Source: Acidimicrobiales bacterium
Lineage (GTDB): Bacteria; Actinomycetota; Acidimicrobiia; Acidimicrobiales; Iamiaceae
DNA length: 40,874 bases
Assembly (NCBI GenBank): GCA_025463985.1
Contig: JAODBM010000053.1
Location: 1-40,874 of the forward strand
Reading direction: 5' to 3'
Below the pieces are notes generated by a model that saw nothing but the letters and a program-made list of their open reading frames with translations, was not told the DNA's origin and ran no database searches. Each line of letters opens with the position of its first letter. Position 1 is the first letter of the stretch. The position numbers and the translations under genes are program-made. Positions 31,571 through 40,415 of the stretch are shown piece after piece.

Positions 31571-32134
31571 ATGGAAGGCAACGAGCAGCTCGCCGTCATC
31601 ATCCCGATGCTGAAGGAGGTGGCAGGCGGCATCGCCGACGACCAGCTCGGCGCGGCCACGCCATGCGCGGCGTTCAGCGTCGCCGACGTGCTGGAGCACA
31701 TGACCGGGCTGGCCTCGGGCTTCGCGCCCATGTTCCGCGGCGAGACCGCGACGGAGCACGACGGTGGTACGGCGTCGGCCGACACCGCGCCGACGGCTCG
31801 GTTCGACCGGGCCATGGACGGCCTGCTCGACGCCGTCCAGAGCGCGGGCGCCCTCGATCGCACGATCACGACACCCGGCGGGCCGCTGCCGGGCGCCGTC
31901 TTCGCCCGTCTCGTCGCGCTCGACGGCCTCGTGCACGGCTGGGACCTCGCGACCTCGACCAACCAGCCATGGCAGCCGCCCGAGCCCCTCGTGGCCGAGG
32001 TCGACGCCTTCGCCCGCGAGGCCATCTCGCCGGAGATGCGCGACGGCGGCGGCTTCGGATCCGAGCAGCCCGCACCGGACGGGGCCCCCACGATGCTGCG
32101 CCTCGTCGCGTTCACCGGTCGGACGCTGCCGTGA
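31571..32134 (+). CDS. TIGR03086-family putative metal-binding protein (DinB-like)
   Basis: A 187-residue actinobacterial DinB/maleylpyruvate-isomerase-N-like four-helix protein. Features are ATPCAAFSVADVLEHMTGL with a metal-candidate His, and ALDGLVHGWDLATST, the signature TIGR03086 segment with a second His. The C-terminal half ends PDGAPTMLRLVAFTGRTLP, as the family does. Relatives may act as thiol-dependent (mycothiol) enzymes, but this is not proven here. AAAGGAG at 31557-31563 precedes ATG 31571. The preceding cupin gene and the HxlR control region suggest a detoxification or stress-type unit (inference). Confidence 0.9.
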   Translation: MEGNEQLAVIIPMLKEVAGGIADDQLGAATPCAAFSVADVLEHMTGLASGFAPMFRGETATEHDGGTASADTAPTARFDRAMDGLLDAVQSAGALDRTITTPGGPLPGAVFARLVALDGLVHGWDLATSTNQPWQPPEPLVAEVDAFAREAISPEMRDGGGFGSEQPAPDGAPTMLRLVAFTGRTLP

Positions 32135-32165
32135 GGAGCCCACGCACGCGCTGATCGGCACCTGG

Positions 32166-32192
32166 CACCAGCCACGCTCGGCGTGGTGGGTG
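32166..32192. terminator. Hairpin between convergent genes
   Basis: CACCAGCCACGC (32166-32177) and GCGTGGTGGGTG (32181-32192) flank TCG. The inner six pairs are perfect and the outer six have one mismatch and one G-T pair. It lies 31 bases past the TIGR03086 stop and 4 bases past the stop of the convergent secreted protein gene, as expected for a bidirectional terminator without T-run. Confidence 0.5.
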
Positions 32193-32196
32193 CGAG

Positions 32197-33057
32197 CTAC
32201 CCGGTGAAGCGCGCCGTCACTGCGACCGGCTGCGCCGGCGGAGCCGTCGGCGGTCGCTCGGGCGGCTCGGGGGCTGGTGGCCCGGAGGTGGACGTCAAGG
32301 TGGCGGTCGTCATCGTGGTCGTCGAGCGGCTCGCCACCGTGTATTCGGCCGCCGCCTGGCCGAGGAACAGGCCACCGGAGCGGCAGAACATCACGAGCCG
32401 GTGCACACCCAGCGGCTCGTTCTTCGGAACCGGCACGGTCGCGTGGAAGTGGCCGCCGGACCCGAGCTGGACGCGGGTGTACTCGAGCTGCGGGCTGGGG
32501 TTGCCGGCGAAGACGGCCGCCTGCAGGAGCACCCGGTCGGCGGCCGGGTGGGTCGCCGGGCACGAACCGCCGACCTGGTAGCTCCCGCCGGGCTCAGCCG
32601 GCGTCGTCAGGGTGACCGTCGGGCGGCGGCCGGGCACCAGCGGGGGATCGTGGGTGACGGTGAGCCCCTGAGCATCGACGACGCTCGCAGAAAGCTGATC
32701 CTGGAATCCGCAGGCCATCTGCACGACGTAGGACGCCGGCGGCGCGCCGACCGGCAGGTCGAGCTGCGCCGTGAAGGCGGCCGAGTCCACCAACGGGATG
32801 TGCCCCGCGATCTCGTACGGCGAGCCGGGATCACCGGCCTTGACGTACGCACGGAACGACGCGTACGCATCCGCTGCACCCGGCCCGGAGCCACAGTGGC
32901 CGGTCACCGTCACGGTGCCGCCGCGAGCGACGGTGTGCGGCGCCACCGAGATCGCCGCGTTGGGCGCGGCTACGGGCCCGGAGGCCGCGCCGGCCTGGGT
33001 GCCGCCGGCCACCACAAGCGTCGCCGCGAGCACTGCAACCACCCGTCGCCCCGTCAT
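32197..33057 (-). CDS. Secreted protein of unknown function, Ig-like
   Basis: A 286-residue exported protein. The signal peptide is MTGRRVVAVLAATLVVAGGTQAGA with cleavage after about residue 24. Two beta-rich parts follow: ISVAPHTVARGGTVTVTGHCGSG with paired cysteines (about 35-125) and VPGRRPTVTLTTPAEPGGSYQVGGSCP (about 140-240), each resembling Ig-like folds of actinobacterial cell-surface proteins. The C-terminal 40 residues are Thr- and Pro-rich (STTTMTTATLTSTSGPP), probably a cell-wall-spanning or glycosylated tail. No enzyme motif is seen. It is divergent from the amidohydrolase gene across 184 bases. Confidence 0.75.
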   Translation of the reverse strand: MTGRRVVAVLAATLVVAGGTQAGAASGPVAAPNAAISVAPHTVARGGTVTVTGHCGSGPGAADAYASFRAYVKAGDPGSPYEIAGHIPLVDSAAFTAQLDLPVGAPPASYVVQMACGFQDQLSASVVDAQGLTVTHDPPLVPGRRPTVTLTTPAEPGGSYQVGGSCPATHPAADRVLLQAAVFAGNPSPQLEYTRVQLGSGGHFHATVPVPKNEPLGVHRLVMFCRSGGLFLGQAAAEYTVASRSTTTMTTATLTSTSGPPAPEPPERPPTAPPAQPVAVTARFTG

Positions 33058-33241
33058 CGCCCCCCCGTTCCCCGCGCACGCTATCCGCGCCGGCCGGCCG
33101 CGGGGCGGTTCCCCATGGCCACCCGCGCGCCGCCTCCCAAGGGCCCGGCGCGGGCGGAGGCGCTGCCGTCCGCTGGCCCGTCAGCCGGACATCCCGCAGA
33201 GCGAGATGGCACTCTTGAGCCACTCACGAGGGGGAGGCGAC

Positions 33242-34954
33242 ATGGCGTTCGATCTCGTCATCAGGTCCGGCACGGTCATCGACGGCACCGGCGCACCGGC
33301 CCGCACCGCGGATGTGGCGATCGCCGACGGGCGCGTGGTCGATGTCGGGGTGGTCGACGGGCGCGGCACCCGGGAGATCGACGCCGCCGGGGCCATCGTC
33401 GCCCCCGGGTTCGTCGACATCCACACGCACTACGACGGCCAGGCGACCTGGGACGAGCGACTCCAACCCTCGTCGGGCCACGGCGTCACCACGGTCGTGA
33501 CCGGGAACTGCGGCGTCGGGTTCGCGCCGGTGCGACCGGGCGACCGCCACACGCTGGTCGAGCTGATGGAGGGCGTCGAAGACCTGCCCGGCGCGGTGCT
33601 CCACGAGGGCCTCTCGTGGGAGTGGGAGTCGATCGCCGACTACCTCGACGCGCTGGAGCGCCGCCGCTACGACATCGACATCGCCGCTCAGGTGTGCCAC
33701 GCGCCCGTGCGGCTCTACGTGATGGGCCAGCGGGGCGCCGACCGCGAGCCGGCGTCCGCCGAGGAGATCGAGGCCATGGGCCGCCTCGCCGCCGAGGGCA
33801 TCCGGGCCGGGGCGCTGGGCTTCACCACGTCGCGCACGCTCAACCACCGCACGAGCCGCGGCGAACCCACGCCGACGCTCACCGCCGCCCGCGAGGAGCT
33901 CGTCGGCATCGCCCGCGCCATCGGCGAGACCGGCCGCGGGGTCCTGCAGGTCGTCTCGGACTTCAGCCAAGGCCCCGGCGAGGGCGAGACGTTGCTGGAG
34001 ATGATGCGGGCATCGGGCCGGCCGCTCTCGCTCTCGCTGCTGCAGAGCTCGGCCGGCACCGGGTACCGCTCGAAGCTGGCCCTGCTCGATGCTGCTGCCG
34101 CCGAAGGCCTCACGATGCGGGCCCAGGTGGCGGCCCGGGCCGTGGGCGTGCTCCTCGGGCTCCAGGCCTCCATCAACCCGCTCGGGCGCACGCCGAGCTT
34201 CCAAGCCGTCGCCGACCTCCCGCTCGCGGAACAGGCGCGCCGGCTCGCCGAGCCCGAGCAGCGCGAGCGCCTCGTCGCGGAACTACGGGCGTCCGGCGTG
34301 TCCCTCCCGCTGGAGCACACGTTCGAGCTGGGGGATCCGCCCGACTACGAGCCGACGCCGGAGGACAGCCTCGCGGCCCGGGCCCAGCGCTCTGGCGTCG
34401 ACCCGTTGGAGATGTACGTCGACCTGCTCCTCGGCGACGACGGACGCGCGCTGCTCTACTTTCCGTTCCTCAACTACTTCGACGGCAACCTCGATGCCGC
34501 CGCCGAGATGATCGCCCACCCCCGCACGGTGCCGGGCTTGAGCGACGGCGGCGCCCACGTCGGGACCATCTGCGACGCGAGCTTTCCCACCTCCCTGCTC
34601 ACCCACTGGGGCCGGGACCGGACGCGGGGCACGACGTTCGAGCTCCCGTTCCTCATCCAGCGCCAGAGCCGAGCCACGGCCGAGGCGGTCGGCCTGCTCG
34701 ACCGCGGCATCCTCGCCCCCGGCTACAAGGCCGACGTCAACGTCATCGACTTCGACGGTCTCGCCCTCGACCCGCCCCGGATGGTGCACGACCTGCCCGC
34801 CGGCGGGAAGCGCCTCACCCAACGCGCGCGCGGCTACCTCCACACGATCGTGGCCGGCGTCGAGACCTACGCCGACGGCGAGCCGACCGGGGCGCTCGCC
34901 GGCCGCTTCGTGCGCGGGCAACAGCCGAGCCCACGTGAGGCGGCGTGCTCGTGA
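33242..34954 (+). CDS. D-aminoacylase/N-acyl-D-amino-acid deacylase-like amidohydrolase
   Basis: A 570-residue amidohydrolase-superfamily enzyme. The small beta domain and first barrel strand read [17 protein letters not shown] and [18 protein letters not shown] with metal ligands H61 and H63; C90 (GNCGVGFAP) fits the bridging Cys of D-aminoacylases, and [15 protein letters not shown] has the catalytic Asp. The frame is open upstream, but ATG 33242 is chosen for the GGGGGAGG ribosome site just before it. It should hydrolyse an N-acyl amino acid or related amide; some members have other substrates. The stop overlaps the next gene (GTGA at 34951), so it is translated together with a TauD-type dioxygenase. 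Confidence 0.9.
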   Translation: MAFDLVIRSGTVIDGTGAPARTADVAIADGRVVDVGVVDGRGTREIDAAGAIVAPGFVDIHTHYDGQATWDERLQPSSGHGVTTVVTGNCGVGFAPVRPGDRHTLVELMEGVEDLPGAVLHEGLSWEWESIADYLDALERRRYDIDIAAQVCHAPVRLYVMGQRGADREPASAEEIEAMGRLAAEGIRAGALGFTTSRTLNHRTSRGEPTPTLTAAREELVGIARAIGETGRGVLQVVSDFSQGPGEGETLLEMMRASGRPLSLSLLQSSAGTGYRSKLALLDAAAAEGLTMRAQVAARAVGVLLGLQASINPLGRTPSFQAVADLPLAEQARRLAEPEQRERLVAELRASGVSLPLEHTFELGDPPDYEPTPEDSLAARAQRSGVDPLEMYVDLLLGDDGRALLYFPFLNYFDGNLDAAAEMIAHPRTVPGLSDGGAHVGTICDASFPTSLLTHWGRDRTRGTTFELPFLIQRQSRATAEAVGLLDRGILAPGYKADVNVIDFDGLALDPPRMVHDLPAGGKRLTQRARGYLHTIVAGVETYADGEPTGALAGRFVRGQQPSPREAACS

Positions 34955-35973
34955 CCGCCACTCCCCGCGTCCTCGAGCCGCAGTGCGCCTGGTCGTCGAG
35001 CGACGTCGCCGACGAGGCCAAGTGGACCGAGTGCTTCGCCGACGCCGAGCTGGCCGAGCTCGAGACCGCGCTGCGCCACGCCCTCACGAGATCCGCCGAC
35101 GTCCTCCAGCTGGGCCGCGACGACTTCCCGTTGCCGACCCTCGACCAGCGCCTGGAGCGAATCGAGCACGACCTCGTCGACGGGCGCGGGTTCGTGCGCC
35201 TCCGCGGCGTCGACCGGCAGGCCTACACGCAGGCTGAGATGGAGGTCCTGTACTGGGGCATCGGCACGCACCTCGGCCTGCCGTGGGCGCAGAACAAGCA
35301 CGGGCACGTGCTCGGCGACGTCATCGACCAGCACAAGGCGATCGACGACCCCACCGCTCGCGGCAACGAGCTGGGCGGCATCGCCCTGCCGTTCCACTGC
35401 GACGGCTCCGACCTCGTGGGCCTCCTCTGCCTCGAGAACGGCCGCGAGGGCGGCCTGTCGGCGGTCGCCAACTCGGTGCGCATCCACAACCAGCTCGTCG
35501 CCGAGCGCCCCGACCTCGCCGCGGCGCTCTACGACCCGCTGCCCTACGACTACCGCGGCGAGCAGCCACCGGGCGGCCGGCCGTACTACCTGGTGCCGGT
35601 CTTCACCGAATGGGACGGGCGCCTGTTCGTGCGCTGCATCCCGCCGTACATCTGGGCCTCACAGCGCCACCCGGAGGCGCCCCGGCTCAACGCCCTGCAG
35701 CGCGAGGCGCTCGAAGCCGTGGTGCATATGGCCGACGATCCGGCCAACCACGTGCTCATGGACCTGCAGCCGGGCGACATGCAGTTCATCAACAACTACC
35801 ACGTGCTCCACGGCCGCACGGCCTACGAAGACGACCGCGCCAGCGGCCGCGTCCGCCACCTCAAGCGGCTCTGGCTGGAGACCCCGATGCTCACGAGCCG
35901 GCCGCCGTTCTTCGCCAACGACCGCAGCCATTGGTCGGAGAACCGCACGGCCAGCCGCATCACCGTCGACTGA
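34951..35973 (+). CDS. TauD/TfdA-family Fe(II)/2-oxoglutarate dioxygenase
   Basis: A 340-residue dioxygenase (GTG 34945 would add two residues). The facial triad is H149-x-D151 (PFHCDGSDLVGLLC) and H287 (MQFINNYHVLHGRTAYED); R302/R306 (RVRHLKRLWL) can bind 2-oxoglutarate. The closing segment is typical of this TauD subgroup in actinobacteria and fungi. Substrates of relatives include sulfonates, aryloxyacetates and amino acid derivatives; not determined here. The GTG start overlaps the amidohydrolase stop by 4 bases, and GAGG lies about 10 bases before it. The convergent kinase gene ends 19 bases beyond its stop. Confidence 0.9.
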   Translation: MTATPRVLEPQCAWSSSDVADEAKWTECFADAELAELETALRHALTRSADVLQLGRDDFPLPTLDQRLERIEHDLVDGRGFVRLRGVDRQAYTQAEMEVLYWGIGTHLGLPWAQNKHGHVLGDVIDQHKAIDDPTARGNELGGIALPFHCDGSDLVGLLCLENGREGGLSAVANSVRIHNQLVAERPDLAAALYDPLPYDYRGEQPPGGRPYYLVPVFTEWDGRLFVRCIPPYIWASQRHPEAPRLNALQREALEAVVHMADDPANHVLMDLQPGDMQFINNYHVLHGRTAYEDDRASGRVRHLKRLWLETPMLTSRPPFFANDRSHWSENRTASRITVD

Positions 35974-35992
35974 TCGCCGCGGCCGCCGCCGG

Positions 35993-36901
35993 TCAGCGAT
36001 CCAGCGCGAGGAGCCAGCGAGCGGTGTCGAGGTGGCGGGAGAACACCCGCGGCCCTTCGAGCGACCACGCGACGGCCTGCACGATCGCCCAGCCGCGAGC
36101 GCGCGACCGATCGATCGCGAGCTCGTCGCTCAACCGGTCGAGGCGACGAGCCACGGCGACCGCGCCCTGGCCGAGCTCAGAGGCGCGGACGATCGGCGCC
36201 AGGCTCATCGCTCGCTCGCCGACCACCGGCTTGGGATCGATCGCGAGCCACGGTCGCCGCTGCGCCGACAGCACGTTCCCACCGTGCAGGTCCAGGTTCA
36301 CCAGGCACGAGTCGGCCTGGCTGTCCGCCAGCTCGTCCACCAGCGAGCGGGTCGCGTCCAGCAACGATCGCTCGAACGGACGACCGGCATCGTCCCACCG
36401 CTCGCTGAGCTGGTCGACCCACCGCCTGGCCTGCGCGGCGAGCGTCACGAAGCCCGCGCCGGGCCCCGGGTCGACCCATTGCTCGCGGAGGAGCGCGACG
36501 TAGGCGTCAATCGCGCGCTCCGGGTCGAGGGTCGACAGGGCGACGCCGGGGTCGCAGCGCTCGAGGAGCAGCGCGTGCCGGTGCGGGTCGTGGTCGAGCA
36601 GCTCGACGTAGCCCCGGCCGTTCCATGACCGCAGCGCCGCGGCTTCCTCAGCGGCCTCGGGGTGCGGCCATTGCACCTTGAGCACGACCTCGGTGGCGTC
36701 GGCCCGCGTCGCCGGACAGGCGAAGCTGACGTGCGCATCGACGTACGGCTCCCCCAGCTCGAGCGACCAGCGATCGGCCAGCTCGTCGAGGACCGACGGC
36801 AGGCTCCGCAGCCACGTGGCTCCTGACTCGCGCGCCTCGAGCCAACGCAGGCCTTCCGGCAGGCGCACCTTCACCGACTCCGACCAGGCCGCCGCGTCCA
36901 T
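35993..36901 (-). CDS. Streptomycin 6-kinase-like aminoglycoside phosphotransferase
   Basis: A 302-residue kinase of the aminoglycoside/hydroxyurea phosphotransferase family. A nucleotide-binding lobe contains VVLKVQWPHPEAAEEAAAL with the Lys expected for ATP, and the catalytic loop reads NLDLHGGNVLSAQRRPWLAIDPKPVVGE with the catalytic Asp and Asn and the metal Asp in IDPKP. These match APH(6)-type enzymes. Whether it confers streptomycin resistance is unknown; family members in environmental actinobacteria often act on other substrates. It is transcribed leftward alone, with a strong hairpin 120-160 bases upstream that ends the preceding gene. Confidence 0.9.
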   Translation of the reverse strand: MDAAAWSESVKVRLPEGLRWLEARESGATWLRSLPSVLDELADRWSLELGEPYVDAHVSFACPATRADATEVVLKVQWPHPEAAEEAAALRSWNGRGYVELLDHDPHRHALLLERCDPGVALSTLDPERAIDAYVALLREQWVDPGPGAGFVTLAAQARRWVDQLSERWDDAGRPFERSLLDATRSLVDELADSQADSCLVNLDLHGGNVLSAQRRPWLAIDPKPVVGERAMSLAPIVRASELGQGAVAVARRLDRLSDELAIDRSRARGWAIVQAVAWSLEGPRVFSRHLDTARWLLALDR

Positions 36902-37021
36902 CCCCGCATCCGCATCCCCCGTCCGCTTGGCTCCCGCCGACGGTCTAGCCCGGGCCGCCGACTGCGGTACCAGCGCTGGCGGAAGGTTGCGAGCCGCCCG
37001 GGGCGTCGGCGGGCGCGTGAC

Positions 37022-37059
37022 GGGCCCTGGTGGACGAGCCGAGTCGTCCGCCAGAGCCC
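37022..37059 (-). terminator. Strong hairpin downstream of the secreted protein gene
   Basis: Arms 37022-37037 and 37044-37059 pair over 16 positions with 14 matches and a 6-base loop. In minus-strand RNA one of the two mismatches becomes a G-U pair. It begins 54 bases after the stop of the leftward secreted protein gene (37114) and precedes the kinase gene, so it should terminate the former. It lacks a T-run. Confidence 0.55.
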
Positions 37060-37113
37060 GAGGTCTGCGTCGGTCATGCGACCGGCTGCGCGCCAGGGAG
37101 AGCCACTACCGCC

Positions 37114-37599
37114 TCAGAAGCAGTTCTCGCCACGGTAGGTGCTCGGCCACAGGTATGGCGCCATCGGCATGATCACCCACGGCATCGAGATCTTCAGGCA
37201 GATGCCTCGCGCGTCGGCGAGGTGCGCCTGCACCGCGATGCTCGTGCCGTGGAGGAAGCAGCCCCAGGCGATGGCCTGCCCGGCCGGGCCGCCGGCCGCA
37301 TCGGCGAGCAGCGCGCAGGCTTCGGGCACGGTGCCCGCCGCCGCGGCCTGCGACGTCTCTTGCCGGTTGAAGTACACGATGCCCATGGCCAGGGTGCGCT
37401 CGACGTGGGCCGCGGGGTGGGCCCGCGTCGGGCCCGACGCCGCAGCGCGGTGGACGAGCGGCCGAGCCGCCGGAGCAGGCGGCCCCGGAGCTGCGGGCGC
37501 GGCGGTTGCCGCGCCGCTCACGAGACCGACCGACGCGGCCGTGAGCGCGACGACCACAGCCGATGAGCGCACCACGCGGGAGCGATTGCAGGGTGACAT
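37114..37599 (-). CDS. Secreted protein of unknown function
   Basis: A 161-residue exported protein. The signal peptide (MSPCNRSRVVRSSAVVVALTAASVGLVSGAATA) is followed by a Pro/Ala-rich linker (about 33-60) and a small domain with several cysteines (EACALLADAAGG, AWGCFLHG, GICLKIS, and the C-terminal ENCF), two or more of which could form disulfides. I do not recognise the domain. The frame extends upstream but GAGGA before ATG 37599 and the leader fix the start. Divergent from the MBL-fold gene. Confidence 0.75.
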   Translation of the reverse strand: MSPCNRSRVVRSSAVVVALTAASVGLVSGAATAAPAAPGPPAPAARPLVHRAAASGPTRAHPAAHVERTLAMGIVYFNRQETSQAAAAGTVPEACALLADAAGGPAGQAIAWGCFLHGTSIAVQAHLADARGICLKISMPWVIMPMAPYLWPSTYRGENCF

Positions 37600-37814
37600 A
37601 GCGTCCTCTTCCTGTCTTCGTTTTGGGGTCTGGCGCCGGCCGGGCCTCGCTGTCGGTACCCGCCGCTCGCCGCCGTGCAAACGGCCCTCGGCGGCGGGTT
37701 TGAACTGGTCATTGCCGGGTCGCACACCAGCGACGGGGGCTGCAAAGCTCGGCGCGTCCGGGCGCCGACCCACCAGGCCTGCTTCCGGAACCACCTCGGT
37801 CAACAGGAGGAACG

Positions 37815-38750
37815 ATGGCCTTCACACGAGGATTGACCGAGGTCGCCGACGGCACCTGGGCGTACCTGCAACCCGACGGCTCATGGGGCTACAGCAACGC
37901 GGGCCTCGTGAGCGGCGATGGCACCTCGCTGCTCGTCGACACCCTGTTCGACCTGGCGCTGACCCGGGACATGCTCACGGCCATGGCCCGCGTCCTCGAG
38001 CGGGGCCCGATCGAGACCGTCGTGAACACCCACGCCAACGGCGACCACACCTACGGCAACCAGCTCGTGTCCGACGCGCGCATCGTGGCCTCGGAGGCCG
38101 CGGCTCGCGAGATGGATGAGGTGCCGCCGGCCCTGCTGCACTCGCTCGCACAAATCGACCTCGGCCCGGACGGCAATCGGTTCGTCGCCGAGGCGTTCGG
38201 CCCGTTCCGCTTCGACGACATCGTGCCGACGCCGCCGACCGAGACGTTTGCCGGGCGCCTCGAGCTCGACATCGGCGGCCGGCAGGTGGCGCTCGAGGTG
38301 GTGGGCCCGGCGCACACCGCCGGCGACGTCATCGCCCACGTCCCCGATGCCGGCGTCGTGTTCACCGGCGACATCGTGTTCCACGGCTCGACCCCGATCG
38401 TCTGGGCCGGCCCGCTCGACGGGTGGCGGGCCGCCTGCCGGCGGATCGCCGAGCTGGCGCCGTCGGTGGTCGTGCCCGGCCATGGACCGGTAACCGACCT
38501 GTCCGCGGTCGCGCTGGTCGACGGCTACCTGGCGTGGGTGCTGGACGAGGTCGCCCTCCGCCGAGAGGTCGGCATGAGCGCGTTGGAGGCGGCCTGGGAC
38601 ATCGAGCCCGGCGCCTACGGCGACTGGCACGACGGCGAGCGGCTGGTGGTCAACGTCGACGCCGCCTACGCGCAGCTCGACCCCGGCCATCAGCGCATGG
38701 ACGTGCTGACCTCCATGACCGAGATGGGCCGCTACCGGTTCGGCCGCTGA
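37815..38750 (+). CDS. MBL-fold metallo-hydrolase with HxNxDH motif
   Basis: A 311-residue metallo-beta-lactamase-fold protein. The first metal motif is H73-A-N75-G-D77-H78 (VVNTHANGDHTYGN), where the second His of the canonical HxHxDH is Asn. The other ligands are present: H in GPAHTAGDV, D in FTGDIVFHG and H in VPGHGPV. With one zinc-site His replaced, one metal may be bound differently, although this THxNGDH variant recurs in actinobacterial members. The substrate is unknown; family activities include thioester, lactone and phosphodiester hydrolysis. CAGGAGGAACG directly before ATG 37815 is an excellent ribosome site. It is divergent from the small secreted protein. Confidence 0.9.
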   Translation: MAFTRGLTEVADGTWAYLQPDGSWGYSNAGLVSGDGTSLLVDTLFDLALTRDMLTAMARVLERGPIETVVNTHANGDHTYGNQLVSDARIVASEAAAREMDEVPPALLHSLAQIDLGPDGNRFVAEAFGPFRFDDIVPTPPTETFAGRLELDIGGRQVALEVVGPAHTAGDVIAHVPDAGVVFTGDIVFHGSTPIVWAGPLDGWRAACRRIAELAPSVVVPGHGPVTDLSAVALVDGYLAWVLDEVALRREVGMSALEAAWDIEPGAYGDWHDGERLVVNVDAAYAQLDPGHQRMDVLTSMTEMGRYRFGR

Positions 38751-38857
38751 CGCGCCGCCGACCGCCACCCCGCCGGCCCGCCGCGCGCCCGGCGACCCGG
38801 CGACCCGCGCGGCTCTATGGTCGTCGGCACGGCCAGGCGAGGTGAGGGGACGAGGCG

Positions 38858-39508
38858 ATGACGGCAGATGCGCGTGCGATGACCGAGCTGTTCCTGGCCG
38901 GCGCGGACGTCGTGCTCGCGGCGGTCAGCGATGCCCTGGTGGGCGAGGCCTGGGATCAGCCGAGCGTGCTGGCCGAGCAGCGCGTCGGGGGGCTCGCCGG
39001 ACACCTCGCGCGCGGCGGCGTCTGGGCCGTGGGTGAGTACCTCGCCGGGGGCGACCCGGTGGGGCCGGCCCAGGTCGCGAGCGCCGGCGACTACTTCGCC
39101 CTGCTCGCGGACGCCGGGACCGAGCAGGACCACCGAGCCATCCGCGAGCGCGGCGCCTCCGTGGCCGCGGTCGGCCAACGCGGGGTGGTCATCACGCTGC
39201 GCGAGCGGCTCGCGGAGCTGCGGCTCGACCTCCCCCGCCGGCCGGAGGACCAGCTGGTGGCCGTCATCGGCGGGACCGTCATGCGCCTCGGCGACTACCT
39301 CGCGACGCGCATCGTCGAGCAGACCGTCCACCTCGACGACCTCGCCCGCTCGCTCGACCGGCCCGGCTGGTCGCTCCCGGCCGGGGCCGAGGCGCTCACG
39401 CTGTCGATCGGCCTCGACGTCGGCCGGCGCCGCGCCGGTGCCGCGGCCATGGTGCGTGCGCTGTACCGCTCCGGCTTCGCCGAGAGCGTGCTCCCCGTGC
39501 TGTCCTGA
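38858..39508 (+). CDS. Maleylpyruvate isomerase N-terminal-domain (DinB-like) protein
   Basis: A 216-residue four-helix DinB/MDMPI-N-type protein. LFLAGADVVLAAVSDALVGEAWDQPSV is the usual first helix and loop, SGLAGHLARGG-like GLAGHLARGGVWAVGEYLAGG the second, and IVEQTVHLDDLARSL provides another candidate metal His. These proteins are plentiful in actinobacteria and some use mycothiol. ATG 38858 starts the conserved part; GAGGTGAGG lies a few bases upstream. Function is not assigned beyond the fold. A doubtful convergent frame overlaps its 3-prime end. Confidence 0.85.
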   Translation: MTADARAMTELFLAGADVVLAAVSDALVGEAWDQPSVLAEQRVGGLAGHLARGGVWAVGEYLAGGDPVGPAQVASAGDYFALLADAGTEQDHRAIRERGASVAAVGQRGVVITLRERLAELRLDLPRRPEDQLVAVIGGTVMRLGDYLATRIVEQTVHLDDLARSLDRPGWSLPAGAEALTLSIGLDVGRRRAGAAAMVRALYRSGFAESVLPVLS

Positions 39509-39956
39509 CGTCGAGCCGGACCGCGCTGCGAACGGCCCGCACCGCCCTCCCCCGACCCCGGTCTCCGCACGCGCGTCGTGATCGAGGCCGCGCACGCCTG
39601 GGCGCCGCGAGCAGCCGGGGGGCGGGCTGCATCAGCGAGACGAGCCACGGACGCCCGCCGGGGCTCGACAGCTGCAGGGTTGCGCCCATGAACCGCTTGA
39701 GCCACTCGACCTGCAGGTCGGCTCGTGCCAGCTCGAACGCGGGCACCAGCGCGCCGCCCGCGAGCCGCGCCGCCAGGTCGTCCACGCCCCCCACGTCCAA
39801 CAGCCAGTCCACCCGCGCGATCGCAGGGACAGGCGCGATGACGAACCGCACGAAGTTGTCGGTGAGCTGGATCTCCCCAGGCACCCAGCGGGGGTCGATC
39901 ACGTCCTTCATCAAGAAGGCAAGCTGCCGCGGCGGGCCCCTCCGGACGTCGACCAT
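39396..39956 (-). CDS. Doubtful hypothetical protein
   Basis: An open frame whose first part (from ATG 39956) reads like a genuine protein: RQLAFLMKDVIDPRWVPGEI, then QLTDNFVRFVIAPVPAIARV and DWLLDVGGVDDLAARLAGG, ending near LVSLMQPAPRLLAAP. After about 39610 the sequence becomes Arg-rich like out-of-frame translation and runs 113 bases into the convergent gene. Either the real gene ends early through a frameshift near 39600 or the tail is non-conserved. A GAGGGAG lies 14 bases before the ATG. No family is recognised. Confidence 0.35.
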   Translation of the reverse strand: MVDVRRGPPRQLAFLMKDVIDPRWVPGEIQLTDNFVRFVIAPVPAIARVDWLLDVGGVDDLAARLAGGALVPAFELARADLQVEWLKRFMGATLQLSSPGGRPWLVSLMQPAPRLLAAPRRARPRSRRACGDRGRGRAVRAVRSAVRLDVRTARGARSRRSRSGTAHAPWPRHRRGAGRRRGRSTA

Positions 39957-40115
39957 GGGGGAACGGCTCCCTCGCTGCTTGGGTCCCCGACCGGACACCA
40001 CCCCGGACCGTACCGGCTGATGCGCAGCGGCCGGCCGCAGGGGCGGCCCGGCGGTCAGGGCGCTGCGCACGACCCGGCATCGACGCCGGTCGTGGCGAGC
40101 TGGCCTTGCGGATCG

Positions 40116-40415
40116 TCAGTCGGGCACGACCTCGACGCGGATGCGCGCCGCCGCGTCCGGGTGGCGTTGGAGCCACCTGCGGGCGAACGGACAGCGGGGC
40201 ACGACCGTCCAGCCGTGCTCCTCGGCAGCCGCGACGGCGGCGGTCACCAGCCGGCCTCCGACGCCCTTGCCCTCCAGCTCGTCGGGCACGCCGGTGTGCA
40301 CCAGCACCAGCCGATCGCCGTGGAGCTCGTACACCAGCTCGGCGACCGTGCCGTCGATCTCCAGCTCGAACCGGTGCGCTGCTTCGTGGTTCCTGACCGG
40401 AGGGAGGTCGCTCAT
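40116..40415 (-). CDS. Small GNAT-family N-acetyltransferase (YjdJ/GNAT_2-like)
   Basis: A 99-residue minimal acetyltransferase-like domain. The core is HRFELEIDGTVAELVYELHGDRLVLVHTGVPDELEGKGVGGRLV, with the acetyl-CoA loop EGKGVGGRL, and the end WTVVPRCPFARRWLQRHPD is diagnostic for the YjdJ/GTP-independent small GNAT group (PF14542 type). It is complete. Its acceptor is unknown. ATG 40415 starts the domain. It is divergent from the zinc-ribbon protein beginning at 40600. Confidence 0.9.
   Translation of the reverse strand: MSDLPPVRNHEAAHRFELEIDGTVAELVYELHGDRLVLVHTGVPDELEGKGVGGRLVTAAVAAAEEHGWTVVPRCPFARRWLQRHPDAAARIRVEVVPD

Noticed and set aside
35993-36901. Reporting a clinical streptomycin resistance gene
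   Set aside because: The kinase motifs support the APH(6)-like family only; resistance in this organism cannot be inferred from family membership.
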